In this document: in pieces, positions 41,440 through 49,060 of the stretch | How positions within the stretch are numbered: the first letter of the stretch is position 1 | Layout of the letters: each line of letters begins with the position of its first letter | Source: Eubacterium sp. | GTDB taxonomy: Bacteria > Bacillota > Clostridia > Oscillospirales > Acutalibacteraceae | Assembly (NCBI GenBank): GCA_017450645.1 | Contig: JAFSTE010000027.1 | Coordinates: forward strand, 1 to 54,659 | DNA: 54,659 nt | Reading direction: 5' to 3' | Notes under the pieces: generated by a model | Databases searched by the model: none | What the model was told of the DNA's origin: nothing | What the model saw: only the letters and a program-made list of their open reading frames with translations | Position numbers and translations under genes: made by a program

Positions 41440-43722
41440 TTATACTTTTTCGAGCTTTGCGAAATTCGCCATAAGCTTCTTAGTGCCCGCCTTGTCGAAC
41501 GCCACTTCAAGCAGGCAGTCGTTACCCATCGGCTTAGACGAAATTATAACGCCTGTTCCGAAGCTCTTGTGGCGCACCGTGTCGCCCGTATTATAGCTCT
41601 CCGTGCTACCGCTCGCAACGGGTTTAGCGTTAAAGCTATGCGCTGCTGAGCTGCTCTTTTTAGAATCGCCGATAGGCGTGGTTTTGCTGTATTTATAGGG
41701 CTTTTTAGGCGTTCCGAACGAGGACTCGCCATAAGAATATCCGCCGCCGAAGTAGTAAGAACGAGCCATCTCCGACACAGTTCTGTCCTCGGTCACGCTA
41801 TCGGGAATTTCACGCACAAAGCGTGAGAGCATATTCCTGTTTGTAGTACCGTATAGCATACGCTGACGGGCATTGATAAGATAGAGCTTTTCCCTCGCCC
41901 TTGTGATACCTACATACGCAAGACGGCGTTCCTCCTCGAGCTCCTCGTCGCTGTACATACTCTGGTTGCCGGGGAATATTCCCTCCTCCATACCGGGTAT
42001 GAACACAACGGGAAATTCAAGTCCCTTAGCCGAGTGCAAAGTCATAAGCACAACGCAGTCGTCATCCTCGTTATAGCTGTCGATATCCGACACGAGAGCG
42101 ACATCCTCCAGAAATTCGGAGAGCGTAAACTCGTCGTCCTCCTCCTGATACTTAATAAGCATAGTCGAAAGCTCGTTAACATTGTTTTTGCGGTCGTCCG
42201 CTTTAGTCGGGTCGTCCTCGTCAAGATAGGCAAAATACTGCGTCTTTTCGAGTATTTCAACGAGCAGCTCAGACGGCTCCATACCGTCTTCGGCGCTTTT
42301 AATAAAGCCGTTTATAAGCTCGCAAAACGCCTTTAACTTTGATGCGCTTCGAGCGGTTTTTGCAAATTCGTCGGCGTGCTCACACACCTCAAACGCGGTC
42401 ATATCGTTATGCGCGGCAATCTCTAAAATATGCCCGAACATCGTGTCGCCGATACCCCTTTTAGGCGTGTTTATAATACGCTGCAGCCTTACATTGTCTG
42501 CGGGGTTGTTTATAACCGCGAAATAGGACACAATGTCCTTAATCTCCTTGCGGTCAAAGAAGCGGTTACCGCCGATAATCTTATACGAAATGCCCGATTT
42601 TGCAAGCTGAATTTCTATATTACGCGACTGCGCGTTCATACGGTAAAGCACGGCGTGGTCCTTGTACGCCATACCGTTTTTAACATTTTCGTTAATCTCG
42701 TCAATAATGAACGCCGCCTCGTCGCTCTCGCTGCTCGCGGTGTAAAGCACGACCTTTTCACCGTCTTTACCTGCGTAGGACTTGAGGTGCTTGTCGGCAA
42801 GGCGTGTTTTGTTGTTTTTAATAACGCTGTTAGCGGCGTCGAGAATGTTTTGCATAGAGCGGTAATTTTCCGCAAGCTCAAGCTGAATTACCTTTAAGCC
42901 CTCGTCCTCGTAACGCTCTTTAAAGCGCATAATGTTTTCAATAGTCGCTCCGCGGAAGCGGTAAATGCTCTGGTCGTCGTCGCCGACAACACAGATATTA
43001 TGGTACTTGCCCGAGATAAGATAGGTCAGCACATACTGCGCATAGCTTGTATCCTGATACTCGTCGACGATAACATATTTAAACTGCGTCTGATACTTAT
43101 CGAGCACATCGTCATTCTCTTTAAACAGTTTAACGGTGTTGTAAATCATATCGTCAAAATCCATCGCGTCGGCGCGCATAAGCTCCTTTTGGTACTCGAT
43201 ATAGCACTGCGCGATTTTAGCCTTGCGAAAATCGTTTTGAGTAGTAGCGCGGTACTCCTCGGGACTGATAAGACTATCCTTCGCCCTGCTGATTTCAGCA
43301 AGAATTGAGCGGTGGTTAAGAAATTTATCCTCTATTCCGAGGCTCTTTTGAACGCGCTTCATAACGCGCTTCTGGTCGTCGGTATCGTAAATAGTGAAGT
43401 GCTGAGAGTAGCCGAGCCTGTCGCCGTAGCGCCTTAAAATTCGCGCGCACATCGAATGGAAGGTCTGCGCCCAGATATCCGAAGCCTCGGGACCGATAGT
43501 GTTCTCGAGTCTTTCTTTAAGCTCACCCGCCGCCTTGTTAGTAAAGGTTATTGCAAGCACCTGCCACGGCAGCGCGTAGCCGTCGGCGATAATATGCTCT
43601 ATCCTTTTAACAATGGTCGCGGTTTTGCCCGTACCCGCGCCCGCAACAACAAGAACGGGTCCCTCGATTGCGTCGATAACCCGCTGCTGCTGAATATTAG
43701 GTTTTACTGCGTCTTTGTTCAT
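41440..43722 (-). CDS. pcrA: ATP-dependent DNA helicase PcrA/UvrD
   Basis: A 760-residue SF1A 3'-5' helicase acting in nucleotide excision repair, removal of RecA filaments and transcription-replication conflicts. Motifs: Q motif NIQQQRVIDAIEGPVLVVAG, Walker A AGAGTGKTATIV (~27-38), Ia FTNKAAGELKERL, Walker B VDEYQDTSY, III GDDDQSIYRFRGA, IV/V LMTLHSAKGLEFPVVF and VI YVGITRAREKLYL. The C-terminal Tudor-like tail (GDTVRHKSFGTGVIIS) is PcrA-specific and contacts RNA polymerase. Gram-positive placement favours the name pcrA. Confidence 0.96.
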   Translation of the reverse strand: MNKDAVKPNIQQQRVIDAIEGPVLVVAGAGTGKTATIVKRIEHIIADGYALPWQVLAITFTNKAAGELKERLENTIGPEASDIWAQTFHSMCARILRRYGDRLGYSQHFTIYDTDDQKRVMKRVQKSLGIEDKFLNHRSILAEISRAKDSLISPEEYRATTQNDFRKAKIAQCYIEYQKELMRADAMDFDDMIYNTVKLFKENDDVLDKYQTQFKYVIVDEYQDTSYAQYVLTYLISGKYHNICVVGDDDQSIYRFRGATIENIMRFKERYEDEGLKVIQLELAENYRSMQNILDAANSVIKNNKTRLADKHLKSYAGKDGEKVVLYTASSESDEAAFIIDEINENVKNGMAYKDHAVLYRMNAQSRNIEIQLAKSGISYKIIGGNRFFDRKEIKDIVSYFAVINNPADNVRLQRIINTPKRGIGDTMFGHILEIAAHNDMTAFEVCEHADEFAKTARSASKLKAFCELINGFIKSAEDGMEPSELLVEILEKTQYFAYLDEDDPTKADDRKNNVNELSTMLIKYQEEDDEFTLSEFLEDVALVSDIDSYNEDDDCVVLMTLHSAKGLEFPVVFIPGMEEGIFPGNQSMYSDEELEEERRLAYVGITRAREKLYLINARQRMLYGTTNRNMLSRFVREIPDSVTEDRTVSEMARSYYFGGGYSYGESSFGTPKKPYKYSKTTPIGDSKKSSSAAHSFNAKPVASGSTESYNTGDTVRHKSFGTGVIISSKPMGNDCLLEVAFDKAGTKKLMANFAKLEKV

Positions 43723-43747
43723 AATTTCACCATATATAATAATTAAC

Positions 43748-43774
43748 GGGAGGGCGCGGAGACCCTCCCCTACT
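43748..43774. repeat. Dispersed palindromic unit ending CCCCTACTT
   Basis: GGGAGGGCGCGGAGACCCTCCCC followed by TACTT; 7-base arms GGGAGGG/CCCTCCC (the C-run allows a one-base shift). Same style as the units at 6882, 20024 and 24683. Confidence 0.5.
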
Positions 43775-43808
43775 TGAGACTTGAGACTTGATACTTGAGA
43801 CTTGAGAC
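43772..43808. repeat. Five-copy tandem heptamer ACTTGAG
   Basis: Consecutive 7-base copies of ACTTGAG, the third reading ACTTGAT, between pcrA and the decarboxylase beta gene. It is likely a slippage-prone microsatellite; no open frame runs through it. Confidence 0.7.
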
Positions 43809-43815
43809 TGCAGTG

Positions 43816-45036
43816 CTATTTACCGAGTAACGTAAGCAATATACCCGCTGCAACTGCCGAGCCGATAACGCCCGAAACATTCGGACCCATAGCGTGCATA
43901 AGAAGGAAGTTTGAGGGGTTCTCCCTTGCGCCCTCCTTTTGAGCAACGCGGGCAGCCATCGGAACCGCCGATACGCCGGCAGAGCCTATAAGCGGGTTAA
44001 TCTTGCCCTTTGATAAGATGTACATAAGCTTACCGAAAAGCACACCGCCGGCTGTACCGAAGCCGAATGCAAGGAAGCCTAAAACTACAATCTTAATTGT
44101 GTTCCAGTTAAGGAACGACTGCGCCGAGGTTGTTGCGCCGACGGACAGACCGAGCATAATGGTAATAATATTCATAAGCTCATTTTGTGCCGCCTTTGCG
44201 ATACGGTCGGTGCGTCCGCTCTCTTTAAGCAGATTGCCGAGCATCAGCATGCCGACAAGTGCAGCTGCGTCAGGCAGAAGCAACGATACAACAACCGTAA
44301 TAACAATCGGGAACAGTATTTTTTCAAGCTTTGATACGGGACGGATATTGCCCATAACAACGCTTCTCTCTTTTTTAGTAGTCAGCGCGCGCATAATAGG
44401 CGGCTGAATTACAGGCACGAGCGCCATATACGAGTACGCCGCAACTGCGATAGTACCGAGCATTGCAGGTGCAAGCTTAGAAGTTACGAAAATCGCCGTA
44501 GGTCCGTCCGCACCGCCGATAATAGCGATTGAGCCCGCCTCGTTAGGCGCGAAACCTAAAACGATTGCAACGAGGTATGCAACGAATATACCCAACTGTG
44601 CCGCAGCGCCGAGAATAAACGAGCTCGGGCGCGCGATAAGCGATGTAAAGTCGGTCATTGAGCCGATACCGAGGAAGATAAGCGGCGGATAAATGCCCGC
44701 TTTAACGCCGAAGTACAAAAAGTCCATAAGCCCGGGCGTCAGCGTTTTACCCGCGCTGTCGGTAAGCCTGCCCGCGACTAAGTCTATAAAGCCCTGCAAG
44801 TCGTGATACTGCACCGCGAGGTTAGCCATAGGCAGATTTGCAAGCAGCATACCGAATGCAATAGGTATCATAAGCAAAGGCTCAAAGCCCTTTTTAATAC
44901 CGAGATATAGGAACACGAAGGCGAACAAAATCATTATTAGATTTTTGTACCCTCCGTCTGCTGAGAAGAAATACGCAAATCCGCTGTTTTGGAAAATGCT
45001 GGATATTACCTCCCAAACGCCCCTAAGTATTTCCAT
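43816..45036 (-). CDS. Sodium-translocating decarboxylase beta subunit (OadB/GcdB/MmdB family)
   Basis: A 406-residue integral membrane protein with about ten hydrophobic segments. It couples decarboxylation of a carboxy-biotin carrier to Na+ export. Family motifs: GIYPPLIFLGIGSMTDFTSL, GGADGPTAIFVTSKLAP (around the conserved Na+-binding Asp), PIMRALTTKKER and a closing GPNVSGVIGSAVAAGILL. AGGAGGGC precedes the ATG. The gamma-like gene is 12 bases upstream. Alpha (carboxyltransferase) and biotin carrier genes are not in the window, so oxaloacetate, methylmalonyl-CoA or glutaconyl-CoA substrates cannot be told apart. Confidence 0.95.
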   Translation of the reverse strand: MEILRGVWEVISSIFQNSGFAYFFSADGGYKNLIMILFAFVFLYLGIKKGFEPLLMIPIAFGMLLANLPMANLAVQYHDLQGFIDLVAGRLTDSAGKTLTPGLMDFLYFGVKAGIYPPLIFLGIGSMTDFTSLIARPSSFILGAAAQLGIFVAYLVAIVLGFAPNEAGSIAIIGGADGPTAIFVTSKLAPAMLGTIAVAAYSYMALVPVIQPPIMRALTTKKERSVVMGNIRPVSKLEKILFPIVITVVVSLLLPDAAALVGMLMLGNLLKESGRTDRIAKAAQNELMNIITIMLGLSVGATTSAQSFLNWNTIKIVVLGFLAFGFGTAGGVLFGKLMYILSKGKINPLIGSAGVSAVPMAARVAQKEGARENPSNFLLMHAMGPNVSGVIGSAVAAGILLTLLGK

Positions 45037-45048
45037 TATTTTGCCCTC

Positions 45049-45501
45049 CTAAAAAGGTCTTGTGTTTTCAGTAATTGCAGCTGTCGCCCAGGGGTTACGC
45101 CTTGTAATCGGGTTAGGTCTTTGTGCTCTTACAGGTGCGGCAGGTGCAGCAGGTGCAATAGCGCTTATAACGGCGCCCTCGCCCTCCATCATATATACCG
45201 CAGCGCTGATAGCAGCTACAATCTCTTCGCTAACGCCCGCAGCAACGGGAGCAGTCTGCTGTGCAATAGCAGGTGCAGGGGTGTCGGTTACCTGAAACTC
45301 TTGTGCCATAGCCTTATTTTTCTTACTCTTTCTCATAACTACTCCTTGTGATTTTGTAACAATCAAACCGTATATTTTAACAACTGCGATTAGTAAAGCA
45401 AGTATCCCGAGCACTACGCTGAGTCCCGCAATAATAAGCGTCGCGGTAAACTCAACCGAGCTTTCGGGGATTATTGAGGTGGATAGCAAAATCTCACTCA
45501 T
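45049..45501 (-). CDS. Sodium-pump decarboxylase gamma subunit (OadG-like)
   Basis: A 150-residue protein with one transmembrane helix (about ATLIIAGLSVVLGILALLIAVV). A basic cytosolic stretch MRKSKKNK and an alanine/proline-rich linker follow, then SEEIVAAISAAVYMM and the closing RRNPWATAAITENTRPF, the usual end of OadG-type subunits that anchor the alpha subunit. ATG 45501 is chosen: it lies nine bases after GGGGG, while the upstream TTG (45507) is only three bases from it. First gene of the gamma-beta pair, with a near-consensus promoter. Confidence 0.85.
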   Translation of the reverse strand: MSEILLSTSIIPESSVEFTATLIIAGLSVVLGILALLIAVVKIYGLIVTKSQGVVMRKSKKNKAMAQEFQVTDTPAPAIAQQTAPVAAGVSEEIVAAISAAVYMMEGEGAVISAIAPAAPAAPVRAQRPNPITRRNPWATAAITENTRPF

Positions 45502-45534
45502 ACCCAAATTCCCCCATTATAATTTATTATAATC

Positions 45535-45563
45535 ATTATAGAACAACTCACCGCGTTTTTCAA
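45535..45563 (-). promoter_or_regulatory. Promoter of the decarboxylase gamma-beta genes
   Basis: Minus strand TTGAAA (45563-45558), 17 bases, TATAAT (45540-45535), ending 34 bases before the start codon. Confidence 0.7.
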
Positions 45564-45611
45564 CAAAAAACGGGTATTTTTTTTACTTCGTCACTTTGCA
45601 TAAAAAAGGTA

Positions 45612-45640
45612 TTGATTTATTTTTAAAATGTGTTTATAAT
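45612..45640 (+). promoter_or_regulatory. Promoter of the 44-residue membrane peptide gene
   Basis: TTGATT (45612-45617), 17 bases, TATAAT (45635-45640), ending 37 bases before the small ORF start. Confidence 0.7.
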
Positions 45641-45676
45641 AAGTATTAGATATTGATTATTGATTGGAGGATACTT

Positions 45677-45811
45677 ATGAGCAAAGAGGCAATGATTATC
45701 GCAATATTAATTGCACTTATTATTCTATGGCTTACCGAAACTCTTGGTATGCACAGAACCTCCAGAGTACTTGGCGGTGCTATTGACCTTGGTTTTGCGG
45801 TTCTTCGATAG
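45677..45811 (+). CDS. 44-residue single-pass membrane peptide, function unknown
   Basis: ATG AGC AAA GAG ... CGA TAG encodes 44 residues: MSKEAMIIAILIALIILWLT (a transmembrane helix from about residue 5), then ETLGMHRTSRVLGGAIDLGF and AVLR. TTGGAGG lies six bases before the ATG. A strong promoter is 37 bases upstream and a strong terminator about 30 bases downstream, so this is a complete small transcription unit on the strand opposite its neighbours. Candidates are a regulatory membrane microprotein, or, less likely, a type I toxin. No homologue recognised. Confidence 0.7.
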   Translation: MSKEAMIIAILIALIILWLTETLGMHRTSRVLGGAIDLGFAVLR

Positions 45812-45841
45812 AACTTTAAAAGATACACATTTATTAAAAAG

Positions 45842-45876
45842 CGGCTGTTTCTGAAAAGAAGCAGCCGTTTTTTCGG
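45842..45876 (+). terminator. Terminator of the 44-residue ORF
   Basis: CGGCTG...CAGCCG stem with additional TTC/GAA pairing (45842-45867) followed by seven T's. Confidence 0.85.
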
Positions 45877-45902
45877 CTTTAAGCTTTGAGCTTTGAGCTT
45901 GT

Positions 45903-45924
45903 GGTTACTCGCTGCGCTCGAACA
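45903..45924. repeat. GGTTACTCGCTGCGCTCG-type repeat, copy 2
   Basis: GGTTACTCGCTGCGCTCGAACA, preceded by AGCTTTGAGCTTGT. The preceding AGCTTGT is also found before copy 3 (46952-46973). Confidence 0.5.
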
Positions 45925-45932
45925 ATAAAGAA

Positions 45933-45960
45933 GGACCGATGTTGCCATCGGTCCGATTTT
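45933..45960. terminator. Terminator after the lipid kinase gene
   Basis: GGACCGATG (45933-45941) / CATCGGTCC (45946-45954), perfect 9-bp stem, 4-base loop, then GATTTTTA on plus; it can serve both strands. Confidence 0.8.
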
Positions 45961-46919
45961 TAGTCTTTCAGGAAACAAAGGTTGATTGCCTTTTCGTCTA
46001 CCCTGAAGTTAAGCTCGGTGTAATTAAAGTTTTCACCGTCGCAGTTGCCGAGAAGCGGCGAGCCGTCCTCCATCCATATTTTTCCGCTCTTGAGCCTGCC
46101 CGTTGTGATAAGACCGGGGCAGGTTTCTTCGTTTGCGTTACCCGCAGAGTACTTAGGTATCATAGGCAGCGCCTTGTGAAGCGGCAAGCCGTTAACAAGC
46201 GCGAAGTCAAGCAGTCCGTCGTCGAGTACAGAGTTAGGCGCGGGGCAAAAGCCGCCGCCGTAGTAGCTTGCGTTGCAAATGGCAAACAAAGCGTAATCCT
46301 TGTTATTTTCCTGCATTTTATACTCGTTGCCGTCGTTGTCTACAGCCGTAATATCATAGCTTATAAGATAATGCAGCGGCTTTGCAAGCACAGGTATAAT
46401 GGCAACAGAATACGCCTTAGCACCTAAAAACGGAGCCTTTGCAACCATTTTTCTGCCGATAGTTTCAACAATCGTGTCGAGTCCGAAGGACATAACATTA
46501 ATGCACTTCTCGCCGTTGTAGTCGATAAGGTCAATCGGCTTAACGGTGTATGTAATGTCGCCGGTAAAAAATCCGAATTTTGATATAATCTCCTCGGCGT
46601 TTATATCCTTGGTGGCGTAAACTTTTTTGGCAAAGTCGTTGCCCGTACCCATAGGCAAAAGCAGCATAGGCGTCTTGGTGCCGGCAAGTCCGTTAGCGAC
46701 CTCGTGAACGGTGCCGTCGCCGCCGCAGGCAACTATTACGCACTCGTCGCCGAACTCGTCGGCATAGCGCTTTGAAATCTTTTGAGCATCGCCCTGAGCC
46801 CTGGTTTCCTCGATAATCATTTCGTGGTCGTTGTGGCGAAACGCTGATTTAATATTCTTAAAAATCCTCGCTTTGTCCTCGTTGCCCGCAATCGGGTTAA
46901 CGATAAATACAAATTTCAT
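45960..46919 (-). CDS. Diacylglycerol kinase-type lipid kinase (YegS/DgkB family)
   Basis: A 319-residue soluble lipid kinase. The nucleotide-binding N-terminal domain carries FIVNPIAGNEDKAR (4-17), the catalytic VACGGDGTVHEVANGL (~63-79) and LPMGTGNDFAKKVY (~88-101). The C-terminal beta-sandwich domain has FGLDTIVE, NASYYGGGFCPAP, LDDGLLDFALV and the late GNCDGE. In Bacillota such enzymes recycle diacylglycerol produced during lipoteichoic acid synthesis (DgkB) or have unknown lipid substrates. An AGAG-rich ribosome site precedes the ATG. galK lies upstream on the same strand, 55 bases away. Confidence 0.92.
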   Translation of the reverse strand: MKFVFIVNPIAGNEDKARIFKNIKSAFRHNDHEMIIEETRAQGDAQKISKRYADEFGDECVIVACGGDGTVHEVANGLAGTKTPMLLLPMGTGNDFAKKVYATKDINAEEIISKFGFFTGDITYTVKPIDLIDYNGEKCINVMSFGLDTIVETIGRKMVAKAPFLGAKAYSVAIIPVLAKPLHYLISYDITAVDNDGNEYKMQENNKDYALFAICNASYYGGGFCPAPNSVLDDGLLDFALVNGLPLHKALPMIPKYSAGNANEETCPGLITTGRLKSGKIWMEDGSPLLGNCDGENFNYTELNFRVDEKAINLCFLKD

Positions 46920-46951
46920 ATATTACTCTCTTTTCATCTTTTTTAGCTTGT

Positions 46952-46973
46952 GGTTAACCGCTGCGTTCGGGCA
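46952..46973. repeat. GGTTACTCGCTGCGCTCG-type repeat, copy 3 (diverged)
   Basis: GGTTAACCGCTGCGTTCGGGCA, preceded by AGCTTGT as in copy 2. It ends just before the galK stop codon on the minus strand. Confidence 0.4.
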
Positions 46974-46974
46974 G

Positions 46975-48255
46975 TTAAATTACCTGAGTACCGCCGACAG
47001 GACGGATTATAAGCACATAGCACTTGTCCTTGCCGAACACGCCTTCCATAGTGGTTTTATATGTATCGAGCAAATCGTTCGGAACGAACGCCTGAATTGT
47101 GCCCGCAAAGCCGCCACCGTGAACACGCCAAGCGCCCTTACCCTTTAAGATTTCTTCGCTCATTGCAAGTGCGAGCGAGAGCTTCTGTTCTGTCGGGTTC
47201 TTAGGTGTAAATACATTCTGGTTAAGCTCGAACGAGGAACGACCCGACTCGAGAATAATATCCTTAAAGCCTTCAAAATCGCCGTTTTCAAGGCATTTTA
47301 CCGCCGCGTCAACTCGTCTGTTTTCGTTATAAAAATGGATAGCACGAAGGAGCGCCCTGTCGTTTACCTTATCCTTAAGCTCAGGCAGCGCCTTAAAGAA
47401 CTCCTCATAGGAAATCTCGCGCAGAACATTCTTTCCGAGAGCCTTTGCAACCGACTCCATTTCGCCCCTTACGGCAGCGTAATCGTCGGTAAGGTCGGAG
47501 TGATTTCCGCCCGTATCAACTATGCAAAGCGAGTGGCCGGACTTCGAAAAATCAAAATTAACCTTATTAATAACAGGATTTTCGGTAGACTCAAAGTCGA
47601 TAGTAACGAATGTGCCGACCGAGGAAGCCATCTGGTCAAGGAGTCCGCAGGGCTTGCCGAAAAATACATTTTCGCTGTACTGCGCAACCTTTGCAATATC
47701 AACGGCGCTGATTTTACCGTCGTTAAACAGGTACGAAATAACCGAGCCGATAAGCACCTCGAACGCCGCTGAGGAGCTGAGTCCGCTGCCGCCCATAACA
47801 TCGCTTGTGGTGTATGCGTCAAAGCCGTCTGCGGTAAAGCCGAGGTTTCTGATACCCGCGATAACGCCCTGCACGAGCGAGGTTGAGTCGCCGTAGCGGC
47901 TCTCCTTAGGCTCAAGGTCGCTAAGGTCAACAACATTCATTCTGTGTCCCTTTGACTTAACGCGAACGATATTCTCGTTATTCTTGCTTACAATAGCGAT
48001 AGCGTCAAGATTAATAGAAGCCGCAAGCACCTTACCGTTATTGTGGTCGGTGTGGTTACCGCAGACCTCGGTTCTGCCGGGGGCGGACATAATGCTGACC
48101 TCTCTGTCAAAGCCGAACAGCTCGCCGAACTCGTTAAGCGTTCTTACATATCTCGGCTTTTGCTCTGAAACGAACTTATCCGTAACATAAACGGCTTTTA
48201 AATTCTCGTCGAACTGACCGTTTTCAATAGCGTTAATTAATTCTTTTACCTTCAT
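46975..48255 (-). CDS. galK: Galactokinase
   Basis: A 426-residue GHMP kinase phosphorylating galactose at C1 in the Leloir pathway. The signature APGRTEVCGNHTDHNNGKVL (~59-78) contains the sugar-binding residues. The ATP loop is GGSGLSSSAAFEVLIG, and the C-terminal motif is RVHGGGFAGTIQAF. The catalytic Asp lies in the CGLLDQMAS segment. AGGAG precedes the ATG. No galT or galE lies alongside, so the rest of the pathway must be elsewhere. It follows the TVP38-like gene by 13 bases. Confidence 0.95.
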   Translation of the reverse strand: MKVKELINAIENGQFDENLKAVYVTDKFVSEQKPRYVRTLNEFGELFGFDREVSIMSAPGRTEVCGNHTDHNNGKVLAASINLDAIAIVSKNNENIVRVKSKGHRMNVVDLSDLEPKESRYGDSTSLVQGVIAGIRNLGFTADGFDAYTTSDVMGGSGLSSSAAFEVLIGSVISYLFNDGKISAVDIAKVAQYSENVFFGKPCGLLDQMASSVGTFVTIDFESTENPVINKVNFDFSKSGHSLCIVDTGGNHSDLTDDYAAVRGEMESVAKALGKNVLREISYEEFFKALPELKDKVNDRALLRAIHFYNENRRVDAAVKCLENGDFEGFKDIILESGRSSFELNQNVFTPKNPTEQKLSLALAMSEEILKGKGAWRVHGGGFAGTIQAFVPNDLLDTYKTTMEGVFGKDKCYVLIIRPVGGTQVI

Positions 48256-48268
48256 AGCTTTTCTCCTG

Positions 48269-49039
48269 TTATAATACGATTTTATATTTTTCTTTTTGGC
48301 TGTAAATGAGCAGCGTCTGCGTCATTTGGTTAGATTTAATACCGTAAAAGATATTAAATATCAGGCTCGTTATACCCGTAAATGCAATTATGATTATCAG
48401 CAGCGTGATAAACTGTACCGAAAACGGGTTTACAAATGCCGCACCGAGCTTTGTATAGATAAACAGTCTCGGCGCGTAGCCGACTATACTTAGCACAATA
48501 TAGTATATAAAGTCATAATGCATAGAGCCGTAATACTTAGATACCATACCTAAGGGTATCGCGGGGATAAGTCTTGTCAGCGACAAAAAGTACGGGTTGC
48601 CGTTGCCCTTAAACTGTATCCAGTCCCTTAAAAAATGCATCTTTTTTATATTAAGTATCATACCTGCCCAGCCGCCGCCGATAAACGAACCCTCGGCATA
48701 TTTAACGCCGAAGAAGAATATGGTAAACATCACATTTATCAGTATCGCTTTATCCAGCGGGAACACAAGTCCCGACACGGCGCAAAGTATACTCATAGGT
48801 ATAGGCAGCTGACATTTTGCAATATACAGCGCAAAAATACATATCAGTATCTCGCGCTCGGTATCCAGGTTTGCAACCGCGTTATCAATCTTTTGAAGCC
48901 AGTTAATTATAGTGTTAAACCGCGTTTCAAGATTAACATGGTTAATAAGCATTATTACCAAAAACGCAATAATTCCGAGCGTCGTAAGCAGGATAATAGT
49001 GGATATGAAATTTGTACGGTGCCTTGTAGTTTTTTGCAT
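48269..49039 (-). CDS. TVP38/TMEM64-family (VTT domain) membrane protein
   Basis: A 256-residue membrane protein with about five or six hydrophobic segments: FISTIILLTTLGIIAFLVIML near the N-terminus, then ILICIFALYIAKCQLP, a VTT/SNARE-associated core and a C-terminal FITLLIIIIAFTGITSLIF. The core has LPIPMSILCAVSGLVF, a glycine-rich FIGGGWAG and LTRLIPAIPLGMVSKYYG. Members are implicated in lipid scrambling or undecaprenyl-phosphate handling; the exact role here is unknown. ATG 49039 is chosen, ten bases after GGGAG; the upstream GTG codons (49048, 49045) are too close to that site. Confidence 0.85.
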   Translation of the reverse strand: MQKTTRHRTNFISTIILLTTLGIIAFLVIMLINHVNLETRFNTIINWLQKIDNAVANLDTEREILICIFALYIAKCQLPIPMSILCAVSGLVFPLDKAILINVMFTIFFFGVKYAEGSFIGGGWAGMILNIKKMHFLRDWIQFKGNGNPYFLSLTRLIPAIPLGMVSKYYGSMHYDFIYYIVLSIVGYAPRLFIYTKLGAAFVNPFSVQFITLLIIIIAFTGITSLIFNIFYGIKSNQMTQTLLIYSQKEKYKIVL

Positions 49040-49060
49040 ACGCACCACACTCCCAAAATG

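Noticed and set aside
43772-43808. CRISPR-like array
   Set aside because: Seven-base head-to-tail repeats without spacers are a microsatellite; no CRISPR repeat-spacer structure or cas gene is in the window.
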